Assembly (NCBI GenBank): GCA_902729315.2
Contig: LR746272.1
Coordinates: forward strand, 3,320,035 to 3,384,034
Reading direction: 5' to 3'
DNA: 64,000 nt
Source: Spirodela intermedia
Taxonomy: Eukaryota; Streptophyta; Magnoliopsida; Alismatales; Araceae
Shown: positions 49,957 through 62,286 of the stretch, piece by piece
How the letters are laid out: each line of letters opens with the position of its first letter
Numbering within the stretch: the first letter of the stretch is position 1
The notes under the pieces: generated by a model
What the model was told of the DNA's origin: nothing
Database searches by the model: none
What the model saw: only the letters and a program-made list of their open reading frames with translations
Program-made: the position numbers and the translations under genes

Positions 49957-52900
49957 ATGGCTCAGGCCGACGAGCAGCTGGTCTTCGAATACGTCAGGTC
50001 CACCGAGAGAGGTAACCACCGACTCACGATGGCCTGACTGTTACCTGGAAATGCATAGATGAGTACGTTTGTTCCGCCCACCGTCGCCATGATCGCTACC
50101 CATTTCACGCTTAATATCTAAACTGATATGACATTGACCAAGATAGTGTCAGTGCATACTAATGGGCAAACAGAAACTATCAAAACGTGAGAACTTGAAA
50201 CGAAAATTTCCAATGGATGACTTAACCTAGCCATGGCGTTGGAATGTCACATTAATGGATCACAATGTCATTCCAAACATATTGTGCCAATCCATTTACA
50301 ATTTAAAGATCGTACCTGAGTTTCAGAAGTGTGTGCTGTAAAGAGGATGTGGTACCATCGTTATCAAACCTAACAACAACGCAATAAGTTAGTCTACTCC
50401 AGCTTTTTTGGAGATTTTAGTTTATTTCGAATAAGAAGGTTGCGAGATGATTTGTGATGGATAATATCATATATTAAGTAAATTACTCACTACTGGGAAT
50501 CGTGGGTAGCATTGTGTTTCTCATTTAAACATAAAAAACGTAACACCCGCTTCCTATAACCTGGGAACAATTGAAAGTGGAATCTTTGGCTCTGTTTGTA
50601 TGCATAGCCTGCTTCTCCACGACCTTTCAGCAACTTCTAGTCTTCATCTATCAGGTGTTTCGTGAAATTTACTAACTATAATTTTATAAAAATGATCTCC
50701 AACATGCGTGAACCTGGAATGACTGTCGATAGGAAAAATTCCTCCCGTTTTGTCAGTGCTTAAATAATTTGATGAAGTACCTGACAACTGTGTTCGAGCG
50801 CATCACAGCACCAGAATTCCATTCTGTAATGTAGAAATGTTTGAATCCGTCAGCAAATATATAACTATTGCTTCTCTCAAAGCAACAGCTCGATCCTCTT
50901 GTGCAGGCTTAAGTTTCAAGGAAGCAGAAAGGAGGCTAAAAGAAAATGGCCCAAACCTGCCATTTGCTCACACACCAGCAAACTGGTGGCAACTCTTCAG
51001 TAACGCTTTCTTTCGCCCCTTCAACATTGTTTTGATCGTCTTGGTTATTCTCCCATCAGTAGGAGCTCAGTACGCCAAAGGAATCATTGTCTTGATACTC
51101 GTCCTCGTGAGTGTGGGGATCCAGTTCTATCAGGTACCAGATGCATTTAACATTACGAGAGCTCTTTCTTTTGTTCTGCAATAAAAAAGTTCAACGCATA
51201 AAGTAGGACTGCGAAGGGAATTTTGTCCTTGGTGAAATAATTTTTTTTTGCAAAAGCCAGGAATACAAGAGCTCTAAAGCGGCAATGAAGTTATCAGAGT
51301 GCTTGAAAACTCCAGTTAAAGTTCAGAGATGTGCTGGCAGAACTGTTCAGACAGAGCTGCTTGTTCAAATGGACCAAAGAGATGTTGTACAAGGTGACAT
51401 CATCAGCTTCACCCCAGGGGATCTTTTTCCAGGCGACGTACGACTGCTGAAGACGAAGGAACTTGTTGTCAGGTATGGCATCTGTAAAAAACTAACTGGT
51501 TCTCAGGCATGGATGAATGTACTCTCCCAGCCAGCTGTTCAGTTGGTGACCAATTTCGTATAATTGATGAGATTCCACGATGGAGACAGCCAGTCTTCCT
51601 TAACAGGTGAATCAGGGACCGCAGAGAAAAGTGGAGATGTCAAGGAAGGCCCTTTCACACCGTTGCTAGAGCTGAAAAATATTTGCTTCATGGTGAGTTT
51701 CACTGTAATCTGAACCTAAAGTTGCTGTTACACTCTGTGACTTATGCTGTGAAAAATAATTCTGAACACGGCCTCACTATGGCATGTGTGTCAGGGAACC
51801 AGTGTTGTATCTGGAAGTGGCACAGGACTAGTTGTCTCGACTGGATCAAAGACTTACGTGAGTAGCATATTTTCCATACCGGGGAAACCGAACTTACTAG
51901 ACCCTTTTTCAAAGGGTTTAAGCTGTCTCTCTTATTCAGTTATATGTGCTATGATTGCCATTGCCCCAGTTATGGTACTCGCTGATTATTATGCTTCTCG
52001 AGATTGGAGTAAAAGTACTCTATTTGGCGCATCTGTTATAGTTGCCCTTACCCCGCAGATGCTTCCTCTCATAGTAACTACATGTCTTGCAAAAGGCGCT
52101 ATTGCAATGGCAAAGGAAAGATGCGTTGTGAAGAGCTTAATCTCCATACAGAACATGGGAGCCATGTAAGTATGATCAGTATACATTTCCTCATCAAAAT
52201 AGATACAAAGAGGCAAATTGCTTTTTTACATTTACCATAAATGACTATTTATCAAAAGTATGAAACTAGATCTAATTTTCAGTAATATTTTCTCAGTCCG
52301 AATTGAATCAACTACGGCTGGTTGTAAACTTACCAATTCACCATCTATTCCAAATATTATGTGATGAATATATGCATAAACTATTAGATGAGACTGATTA
52401 TATAGAAATAATTACCACAGTGGCATGGTATTGGATGAAATTCCAACTGATGATCTCAATCAAAGCATTCCAGTGTCGTGGGAATAGAATGCATTTTAGA
52501 TCACTCAGGGAAGCTTTAGAAAGCTCTCTTGCTTCCTCTGTTAATATTTTTTTTCGTGAATTCCCCTGGACTAGGATTTCATGGAGATTAGCCAGGAGTG
52601 TCACATAAGATCTCAGGTGCTTCTAGAATTAGTATGGTAAGAAAATCAAACTGTTGATTTTATAATCCTAACGTGATGAATGCAGTGACTTTAGTTGAAA
52701 CTAAAGACTTGAGTCTTGATTGATAACTGTTTGCCCACAAGATTAAAAAAATGAGGCAGTACAGATTTCTCACCCTTTTACTGCACCAGGTACGGATGTA
52801 GGTAAATGCCTTCGGCTATAAATGGTACTGCACCTCAAGACCATATACCTTTCCTTTTTATTTTTTCCTGAGTCTCGAGGATGGTAATGTTCAGCAGGAT

Positions 52901-55900
52901 TTAATGGATGCTGTGCGGGAGTTTTAACAGAGGAAGACACACTTTCAGAAGGTTTAACAAATCTGTCTTTCAATATCTTAAGAGTTGCAATCCCACCACT
53001 AAAGAAAAACTGCCCCAGCATGAGTGATTTCCAAAATGGCGATGAGATTGGTTAAATCACTTCAGGTTCATTTAGGTATATAAATGAACGCCTGCATATA
53101 GACATAGATGCTGTGTTAAATGGGTTCAAGTTCATCAGCATGCCGACATTAATGAATAATCGTCACAGGAATGCTAAAACAACCATTTCTGGATGCTATT
53201 CATAAGCTTTCTAAGACAAAGGCACCGTTGAGAGATCTGAAATGGAAATTCCCAGTGTTGATCTCAGAATGCTAGGCCAGATAGGTAAGAGGAATGGATG
53301 TTCATTAATATTAAATGGTGCATGCAAAATCTCAGACGGTCTAGACAATATGGCAAATAGGCTAATTTACTAGAACGACATTGTCTTAATCAAGGCATGC
53401 CCAATTCATGAAAATTCGTTGAAACCTATAAGGAGATGTCAATAGAGAGCGATGATTCTCAAGTTTTATTTTCAGGACACCCGTGACAAGATAAAAAATG
53501 ATTGACAATCCAATAAGATGCTGTAGAGAGTGGTAAGGGAACATCCCAGCGGATTAAAAGGTTGGTAGAGCTGATGACATCCAATTCAAATTCCGGGGGT
53601 CACCTGAAGTATTATTTGAAATTGTTCAATATGACAAGCGTACATTGTAATGTATATGAACTTTTGCGATTTGGCACTCCACTGAATGTTAGGCTGCAGA
53701 TATGTAGACTCGGATATGTGAATATGGAAATCACGTAAGGAAAATATATTTTATAGAACCCATCCATATGTTTTCCATCTCTTTGTTAGCTTTGACATTT
53801 ATGTCATTGATGAGAATCTTCATTCCGGTTTACTAGTTATATTCATATTTTTCCTTCGTATGGGAAAAAAATCATCCCAGGATGGGCTATCATAGTTACT
53901 TACCAACATGTTGAAATAACCAGAATAAAGTTGCACAGGAACAATAAAGAAAAACAGCATGTTCAAAATATTTGTTAGTTTGAAATTCTGAGCTGAAAGT
54001 ACTTTAGAATATCCAATATGAGCCGTTCGGGGCCTGAACTTCATGCTCTTATAGTGTTCATACTGATGTTACTTCACTGTAGAATTTTAACGTGCTGTTA
54101 CTGTCTTTAATCAAGATTGTTGTTGATATACGAAGGGATATCCTATGCATTGATAAGACGGGAACTCTGACAACGGATCATGCCATAATGATCCACCATC
54201 TAGACAGTTGGGGTATTCCTAGAGAAGAGGTTCTAAGATTGGCATTCCTTAATTCGTATTTCAAGACTGCTCTAAAGAGTTCCATTGATGATGCGATTTC
54301 AACATATGTTTATGCCAGAGGATATCGATTTGAACCATCAAAATGGACAAAGGTGGATGAAGTTCCTTTTGATTTTACGAGAAGAAGAGTATCTGTGATC
54401 ATTGAAACAAGCACAAGCATATATGGCAGGAACAGGCCTCGCCATGGTGTTACCAGGCTTGTAATAATGAAGGGAGCTCTTGTGGAAGTACTAAAGTGTT
54501 GTAGTTATATTGAGCACATTCAGAGAGGAGAAATAGTGCCTCTCAGCGTAGAAGACTGTGAAAGAGTTCTTCAGATAGCCGAAGAGATAAATAACGACGG
54601 ATTACAGGTCCTGGGGTTGGCAATAAGATGGATAAGTGAGGTATGCAATCTCTATGCTCATATTGTCTCTAAAGTAATGTTTACATGCAAGCACAATCCT
54701 TCCTACGATTTGGAATAAGTTCTGATAAAGTATCAAACATTTGCGTACTAATAATGATTCGAACTGATATCATGGGAAGAACTTTGTTTGAACATAATTA
54801 TCAAACTACATCATTACTATGTTTAATCCATGTTGGATTGCAAATTATTTTTTCCTCGCAATTTTTTCTCATTGTGATCCATAATTATTTCTCGAAGGCT
54901 GGTAGTATTAGTTGAATCTCAAAGGAGTACCTCTGATACATAAAAGGGGAAAAAAATTAAATGATTATATAAAATTAAGGAACCCATGAAGCTGCAATGA
55001 ATCTAAAGCCTTGCATTCTTCCAGAAGCGACTAACAAAATTTCACACTATTCTATTTGCCAAGGTCAAATGAAACAATGCAAAAGTAGTTTTGATTAAGA
55101 TTTACCACTTAAGGAACTGCTTGTGGAATCCAACATGCAGATGTATTCGCCATTTACAAGACGATGCCAAATTGAAAAGTTATATTGTAGTTGTATTTCA
55201 GTTTCTAGCAGATAAACAAGGGGCCAGATGCAAGGAAGAGATATAGAAAATAAAGAAACTTCAGAACTGATGCTGAATTTCTTTGAAAGCTCTTTAACAA
55301 AAGAAACATATTATTTGCCATTGAATATCAATCACCCTGATTTTCAAACATGATAAACATCTTAGATATGGCTGAGAAAAAACTATTGTAAGTGAAACAA
55401 AATATCATTTAATAAATCTTCTTCGAGAAAAAAGTTTTTCTGGGAAATATACTAGGGTATTCTGAAAGAAATTTATGTACAGAAAAAGCAAGACGGTGAA
55501 AAATGATACGAAATTAGTCATTTACAAATAATTACGGTATGAGAGTGGAATCATCAAGGAGGAATCGTGTCATCAAGCCCACAAAAGAAGAATTTGTCTT
55601 TGTTACATCACAGTTATGCAAATGTTGTAAACAGTATCCGAGGGTTTGTCTTTGTCATCAATCTGGTATTTCAATGTTCTTCGATTGAAATAAGGTCACA
55701 ATCGTTATCTATTGCATTAGTAAGAGGAAACTGACATCCGCTTTTAATTATCCACCTAAAATCCGTGGTTATATATGTATATAAAGCAAAGTAGTTTATC
55801 ACGTTAACTGTTTCGTGAGCTAAAAGTTATCATATTTTTAAAAATTCTGCCAAAAAAATGTTTAATTAGGTAACAATAAGCATTGTTCAGTTGTATATTC

Positions 55901-57519
55901 CAATAATTCACTGAAAGCAACAAATAACAGTCCCACAAACACGGAAATGCCCAATGGTTCTACAAGTGACTAGTGGAAAAAATTGTAACTTCAACTTAAT
56001 GTAAATGCCAAGTAGAATTCATGAGTCTAAGTCTAATTTCCCGCAATAATCTCGTGCAAATTCAACTTGAGAAGGAATGAGGCAAAGCAGATATTTCCCT
56101 CAAAAGGTCTAGGAGCAGATGATTTGGAATTAAATCCAGATGCCAGAAGAGAATACACGATGCTTGAAGACTGAGTACTAGTGTAGAAATGTCTGATGAG
56201 AAGCATAATTTTCCCTCTACACTTGTCATTGTTAGAAGTATAAATATCTCTTGAATATATGATTATTAAATTGAGCAGTAGTTGGGTGCATGATTCAGTG
56301 TGTAGTAAACAATCAGCAGATTGACTTTCCACTGGAATGATTTTAATATTTCTGTTTATCAATTTAGCAGGAAATTGGTGGTGAAACACTGACCAACGAT
56401 GAGGCAATCGAGTGCAACATGGTTTTCCAAGGTCTTCTCACTTTCTTTGACCCACCAAAGGCCTCAGCAAAAGAGGCACTGCAGAGATTGGCAGACAAGG
56501 GGGTAAAAGCGAAAGTGCTAACCGGCGATTCAATAACCCTTGCCACAAAGGTATGCAAGGAGGTTGGTATTAAAACGAATCATGTAATCACAGGCCCTGA
56601 TCTCGAACTCCTCAGCCAAGATGAGTTTCATGACACTGTAGAAAAAGTCACAGTCTTTGCTCGGTTGACACCAAGACAGAAGCTTGGTGTAATTCAATCA
56701 CTACAGAGACATGGGCACCATGTTGTTGGATATTTAGGCGATGGAGTCAATGACTCCCTGGCACTTGATGCTGCTGATGTTGGAATATCAGTTGATTCAG
56801 GAGTATCTGTGGCTAAAGAACTTGCAGACATAATTCTACTGGAAAAAGATTTAAATGTTCTTGTCTCAGGAGTTGCATGTGGGCGGATCACATATGGTAA
56901 CACCATGAAATACATAAAAACGTCATTAATTGGAAACCTTGGCAGTGCTATCTCGCTATTTATTGCTTGTGTTTTTCTACGATTTGAACCTCTGAGCCCC
57001 GGGGAGATTCTGATTCAGAATTTTTTATATAGCTTGGGACAGATTTCAATCCCATGGGATAAAATGGATGACGACCGTGAGGATATCCCAAAACGCTGGT
57101 CTTCTAAAGAATTCCCATTGTTCATGCTGTGGAATGGGCCAGTTTGTTCTCTATTTGATATTGCAAACTTGATATTTCTTTGCTTCTATTACAATGCCAA
57201 CAAGTTTTCAGAATCAAGCTTTTTCCAGTCTGCATGGTTTGTTGAAGGTCTACTGATGCAGACTCTGACCATTCACATGATAAGAACAGAAAAGGTTCCT
57301 TTCATACAGGATGCAGCATCATGGCCTGTCATTTGTTCAACTCTAATTATTTCAACAATTGGAATAGCAATACCATTCACTCCAATAGGAAAGGTCATAG
57401 GTTTTACTGACCTGCCACTGTCATACTTTGGTTTTCTAACAGTGCTTTTTATTGGTTATTTTACGGTCGCCCAATATGTGAAGATGGCATATATTTCACT
57501 CTACAAGAAATGGCTTTAG
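49957..57519 (+). CDS. P3B-type (MgtA/MgtB-like) P-type cation ATPase, magnesium-transporter family
   Basis: Seven exons join in frame: 49957-50011, 50907-51133, 51261-51472, 51590-51692, 51795-52165, 54136-54640 and 56371-57519. All introns are GT-AG; from this Met the protein has 873 residues, close to bacterial MgtA. P-type motifs are complete: TGES (170-173, actuator), DKTGT with the phosphorylated Asp329, KGA (435-437, nucleotide domain), DPPK (518-521), TGDS (542-545) and GDGVND (614-619). FGASVIVALTPQMLPLIV marks transmembrane helix 4. P3B pumps import Mg2+ into bacteria. Here the helix-4 acidic residue (PEMLP in MgtA) is Gln287 and the helix-6 Asp (QNLLYD) is Ser712, so the ion is uncertain. 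The true start may lie upstream, because the frame stays open back to 49867 without a Met. Introns 5 and 6 are 2.0 and 1.7 kb. Confidence 0.88.
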
Positions 57520-60288
57520 ACGAGAAACACTTCAAATTATTTTGTAAATGCCAGAAACTGATCTTCATTTGTATACAGTAGAATGCTGAACAATAATGAC
57601 ATTCTTGTGAGCACTTTTTACAACAACACTCTGTATAATTATCTATTACTGAACCTCATTCTGCCTGTGATTCGTGAGAATAATAATGACATAATAATAG
57701 AAAAATATTTAGAGTAAAAACTTTCTTAAAAAATAACTGTGTCGCGAGTTCCTTCAGTTACTGTCAAGACAGGCATAATCTTTGAGCCGAAATCCACCTC
57801 CTTGTTCAAGCCCCTGCATGAAAATTTTGATGAAATTAGACATGAGGACCTCAACCTTGCCATAGTCAAAGAAGTCTATTGATGGAACCTCAAAGAAGAT
57901 TAGTGATTTCCCTCCTCTACAAGAGAATGAATGGTGGTTAAACAAAGAGTACATGAGTTCCTTTTATTAGGAATGATAATATGTGGATAATTACAAACAA
58001 TAAATATTGAAAAATAAAAGTACAGAATTTCAGCACATATTTATTTAATGTAAAGCCTGAAGCGGTCATCATTCTTCAAAATCGATTGCATATAATATGT
58101 TTCCAGGATTTCAGCTAAGTGAACCCTCCAATTCTGATCTCCAAAATCAATTTGCTGAGAGAGATCTATTGTATGTATCTATTATGGTCAATTCCATACA
58201 CTCCCAACAAAGCAGAAGAGTTGCCGTTTATATCTATGCGCCCGGTTCAAAGGAAATTGCAGCAACTGAGTAAATTGATTCGTACATTATCAAGCAAAAC
58301 AGAACCCACTAAGAAACTAGAGAAGCCTATATCTTGGATAACACATATCCATCTCCAACTAAAAGAAACTTCAGTTCTAGCCCGATTCTCTTTTGTCGGA
58401 TATTTGAATATCCTACCACTTCGCAAGTTGATTCTGGTCTCTAACCGGGGGAGATTTCCTGCTGGTTAGAATTTTCAAGTAAACTATTTGATTCCATATC
58501 TACAATGTCCTGTCCCACACAACATCATGTATTAGAGACTAGGCTCAGGTAACGAATAATTAATTTAAAGCAAGTCATTGATTGTCTTCTCTATGATAGG
58601 TGTGAAAAAGGAAAAAACACGGGGTACAAGCCTCAGTTTTTCTATGTTAACTTAAAATCCCGTGTTTCTGCCTTCTTCTAGAAGGACATTTGCATTTCGC
58701 GTGGGCTTTCAAAGGCCTCATCCAGTTACCCGTTCCTTCCCTGTTTCTAATAATTTGCACGACCACATAGTATTCTGATTTCTTAATCGCAAGCAAAGAT
58801 TCGTTATATTACCCACAACGAATCTCTTCGACTGAATGTTCTTTTCACTGTTTCTGAAATATTGTAGACCATAGCTTGTGAATACGAGCTCCTTCACTAG
58901 TTAACACATCAAACACTTCATTTCCTTGCCTGTGTTACAGTTCTCTCCTCTTATTTAAAATTTCATCGTCTTTCATCGTCCTTTTCACCTTTACTCTGAA
59001 GTTTTGAACAAATTCTCTTTGCCATTAAATTTAAAGCCAAACATCCTCCCAATTTGGAAATGATCTCCAAATAAATCGGGATCTAGAGGCACTTCACATA
59101 CAGAAGCTTTCCATCTTCAAATTTTAATGGGTCTGTTCCCCGGGCTCCCTCCAATTCATGTTTCCTTCATGGAAAGGATTATGCTACCTAAATCCACTAC
59201 CAGGAGCTTCCTCTATTCCCGTCATTAAGGTGCCGCTCGCATACTTTTGGAGAAGGATTTACTTCGTCTGTACTTGCGTTCCATCCTACTTTCTCGTCTG
59301 ACAAAAATTAGCAGAGAGGTATCTCATTGTATGTAAGCAGAGCAACAAGAATCGCCCGGACACATCGCCCAAAAATCCCGCAAAGAAGCATCGCGACCGC
59401 AAAACGGAACGTGTTTCTCACCAGAAAAGGAAAACGCAGCGGCGCACTGAGAGCCCAAGCCCCCCACCTACGGGAGTGACTCATTGCACGAGACATGCCG
59501 CAAGGATATTATGTTAACAGACCCGAGAACTGGAAACGGAAGGAAAGGCGGGATAGTTTTTTTACCAAGACATCGAGATGCATTCCAAGACGATTGAAGA
59601 AAGAGCCACCAGAAGTAGAGAGTAGTAGTTCGATTGCGTGAACACGTACCTGCTCCCTACAGCATGAGCCCGAGGGTGGATCCGCGGTCGACGGTCACCA
59701 TGCCGAGGCAGCAGCGCCGCCCCTGCAGCGGCGTCTTCTCTCTAACCCATCCTACCCGCCGCGAATGTGTTCTTGGCCGGCGATTTCAAAAGCAACGAGC
59801 GGGAAAGGTCAGCGATGACGTCTCCTGGAGGAACAGTCGCCGACGTCCAGTCCCATTGAACGCGTCCTTCCAACGACCGGGCAGAACCTGGTCGATCGAC
59901 TTCGGAGGGACCCGCGAGGGCGACGATTGGCGGCGCTGAAGGCGTGAAGGGGCTCAAAATCTTCAGGATGAGATCGACGACCGAGAAAAACCTCCAACTA
60001 TTCTTCGACGTAAAGAAATTAAAAAAAGAGACGGTGGAAACTTTCACAAAAGCCCTCGGCCGGTCATCCCTGCGAGGGGGAGGAGGGCACAAACGTAAAA
60101 CTGAATCCGAGAAGGATGTCCCAACGTCTTGTCGCCCACCAAACGCAAGATAGCAGTTGCCGTTGACGAAGGGGGCACGCCGTCGCAGTCACCGGAGGAG
60201 CGGGACGCGGAGATGTAAAGAGACGCTTCGCTGGCTAAGCCTGCTCCCCGCTCCGCCCCCATCTCTCTCTCTCTCTTCACGGCCAGCC
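57520..60288. other. Intergenic region between the ATPase gene and the second ATL gene
   Basis: Starts with the 3' UTR of the ATPase gene. A plus-strand frame at 58119-58469 (116 codons) has no recognised domain and no splice context. From about 59.2 kb the GC content rises toward the ATL gene; overlapping frames there on both strands look like composition effects. Confidence 0.4.
60258..60281 (+). promoter_or_regulatory. CT-rich 5' leader of the second ATL gene
   Basis: A CCATCTCTCTCTCTCTCTTC tract immediately precedes the start codon at 60289. Pyrimidine tracts of this type are common in plant 5' UTRs near the transcription start. No TATA box was identified. Confidence 0.4.
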
Positions 60289-61494
60289 ATGGCTCTCCAC
60301 CGCCGTCGAATCCTATGGCCAGACTGCGAGGACGAAAACGAAGTCCCCTGCATCCCCTCCTCTCCGCCGGTCCTCGCGGCGGCGCCGCCAGTCATCTCGT
60401 CGGCGACGCTTCCCAACGCCGTCGTCGACTCCCAAGTGACGACCCCGTCGTATGGCATCCTCATGCCGATCGGTCGGCGCAGGCTACTCGTCGTCGGCGT
60501 GTCCTTGTTCGCCTTCGTCACCATCCTCCTCGCCTACTACGTCGCCTTCCGCTGGTACTACCACCGCCGTCGCCGCCACCGCGCCCGGACGGCCACTGCA
60601 GCGCTGCCTCCGCCGCCGCCCCGATCGGAAAGCAACGGCGATCTGCAGCAGGACCTGCTGGCCGGGGCCGGAGAAGTAGAGCCTTACCACGTCTGGTACA
60701 TCAGAACGGCGGGGCTGGACGAGCCAACGATTGGAGCGATCTCGGTGTGCGCGTACAGGCGGGGCGAGGGCCTGGTGGAAGGCACAGACTGCAGCATCTG
60801 CCTGGGGGAGTTTCTGGATGGGGAGATGCTCCGCCTGCTCCCCAAGTGCAGCCACGCCTTCCACATACCCTGCATCGACACCTGGCTCCGCTCCCGCGTC
60901 AATTGCCCCCTCTGCCGCGCCCCCATCGTGGCCCCTCCTGCTGCAATTCCCCGGGCAGCAGCCACCGCCGGCGAGCTCAATTCTTCCTCCTTTCGAGCGG
61001 CGACTTCTGCAACGGATGTACGGTCGCTGGCTGCCGTCGGGGATGATGATGATGATGGTGACGAACCTGGGGGACCTGCAAGGCCGGAGGATAGAGTTCC
61101 TGCGCTAGTTTCTCCCCCGGGGTCGTCTTATTCCTCAGAGGCGGAATCGGAGATCTGGGTGACGATCGATCTAGGTTGCGGAGAAATGGAGAGGGGGCGA
61201 GCGGAATCCGAGTCCCCGGCGGCGGAGGATGGCGGAGCTCCGGGTGTGATGATGAAGATGAAGCTGGAGCCGTTGCGGCGGTCGGTCTCCATGGATTCCA
61301 CTGCGCCTGGCGGGGCGAGCAACTGCGGCGGCGGAAGGAAGCCCACCACCTCGGGAGATCAGGCATCGGCCGGCAAGAGCGGCAGGAAGGAGGGGCCGAC
61401 GGAGATGGGAAGATCCACCTCGACCAACAGTTTCGGGGTCTCCTTCTTGTCACGGCTCTCTGGAAGAGCGCGAGGCCCCAACCTCCCGCTGTGA
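60289..61494 (+). CDS. RING-H2 ubiquitin ligase of the ATL51-54 type
   Basis: A single 401-codon exon. I chose ATG 60289 rather than the in-frame ATG 132 bases upstream because homologous ATL proteins begin shortly before the transmembrane segment and a CT-rich leader precedes 60289. A transmembrane helix lies at about 66-88 followed by basic residues, GLD at 142-144, and the RING-H2 at C168-C171-C187-H189-H192-C195-C206-C209 with all ligands present. [10 protein letters not shown] and [19 protein letters not shown] are typical of the ATL51-54 branch. A long low-complexity acidic and Ser-rich tail follows, ending with [14 protein letters not shown]. Role: membrane-anchored E3 that recruits E2 through the RING; substrates are unknown. 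It differs in subfamily from the ATL gene at 46.7 kb, so the two are not a recent tandem pair. Confidence 0.92.
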   Translation: MALHRRRILWPDCEDENEVPCIPSSPPVLAAAPPVISSATLPNAVVDSQVTTPSYGILMPIGRRRLLVVGVSLFAFVTILLAYYVAFRWYYHRRRRHRARTATAALPPPPPRSESNGDLQQDLLAGAGEVEPYHVWYIRTAGLDEPTIGAISVCAYRRGEGLVEGTDCSICLGEFLDGEMLRLLPKCSHAFHIPCIDTWLRSRVNCPLCRAPIVAPPAAIPRAAATAGELNSSSFRAATSATDVRSLAAVGDDDDDGDEPGGPARPEDRVPALVSPPGSSYSSEAESEIWVTIDLGCGEMERGRAESESPAAEDGGAPGVMMKMKLEPLRRSVSMDSTAPGGASNCGGGRKPTTSGDQASAGKSGRKEGPTEMGRSTSTNSFGVSFLSRLSGRARGPNLPL

Positions 61495-62240
61495 GAAACA
61501 TCGCAGCCGTCCTCTGTACAGAAAACCTTCTCGTGAAGCAGGTACCAGCACAGCCTACAGTGAGGGAAGAGGGAAACGACAATGGCGTCCTCTCCTCGCT
61601 GCTCATTTCCAGACAATCCTCGCGGTTGTCGTGTAGAAACTACCTCCCCCCTTGAAAGAAAATGTAATTCTGCATCACTCAATCCTGTCCTCCCCCATGC
61701 CTTCTCTCTCCCTCCACCTCCCGGTGTCTCTGCAAGACTGTGTGAACCAACTGTTCTTCAAATCGGATACTTGCAGCCATGGCTGTTAAAATCCCTTCAT
61801 ATCGTTGAGAAAACGTCCAGCATCTGATTCCCCTCCTCCGCTCCAACATGAGGATGTCCCGCTTCGTTGGATGAACATTCGGACGAACGAACTGCACTCG
61901 CTCTCGGGGACGGACATCATCCCCAACCCCAACCCTCTAAGCATGAGCTTTTGTCTGCACACGATATTTCCAGATAATTCGCTCTGCGATTTTCACAATG
62001 GGTCGCAATTATTCTCAACCATCTACGGAGATATATTTTCCATTTCCATTCATATCAGAATGCTTTACTTGCTTTGGACAGCAAGGCTAGAGCATCTCAT
62101 AAATCTGGAGCGCATGCTAGAGCGTCTCCCTGGGGATTTACATATCAAATAAGATAAACCCCAGAACGTCTGCACGATTGTCCAAAATTGCATTTATGGG
62201 AATCATTTAAAATCATAAAGAAAAATATATATATATATAG

Positions 62241-62286
<46 letters not shown>

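Noticed and set aside
49957-57519. Bacterial contamination as the explanation for the MgtA-like gene
   Set aside because: The coding sequence is split by six GT-AG introns, some nearly 2 kb and AT-rich, and sits between plant ATL genes on one contig.
58119-58469. 116-codon plus-strand frame as a gene
   Set aside because: No recognisable domain, no homologous motif, and the length is within chance expectation for a long spacer.
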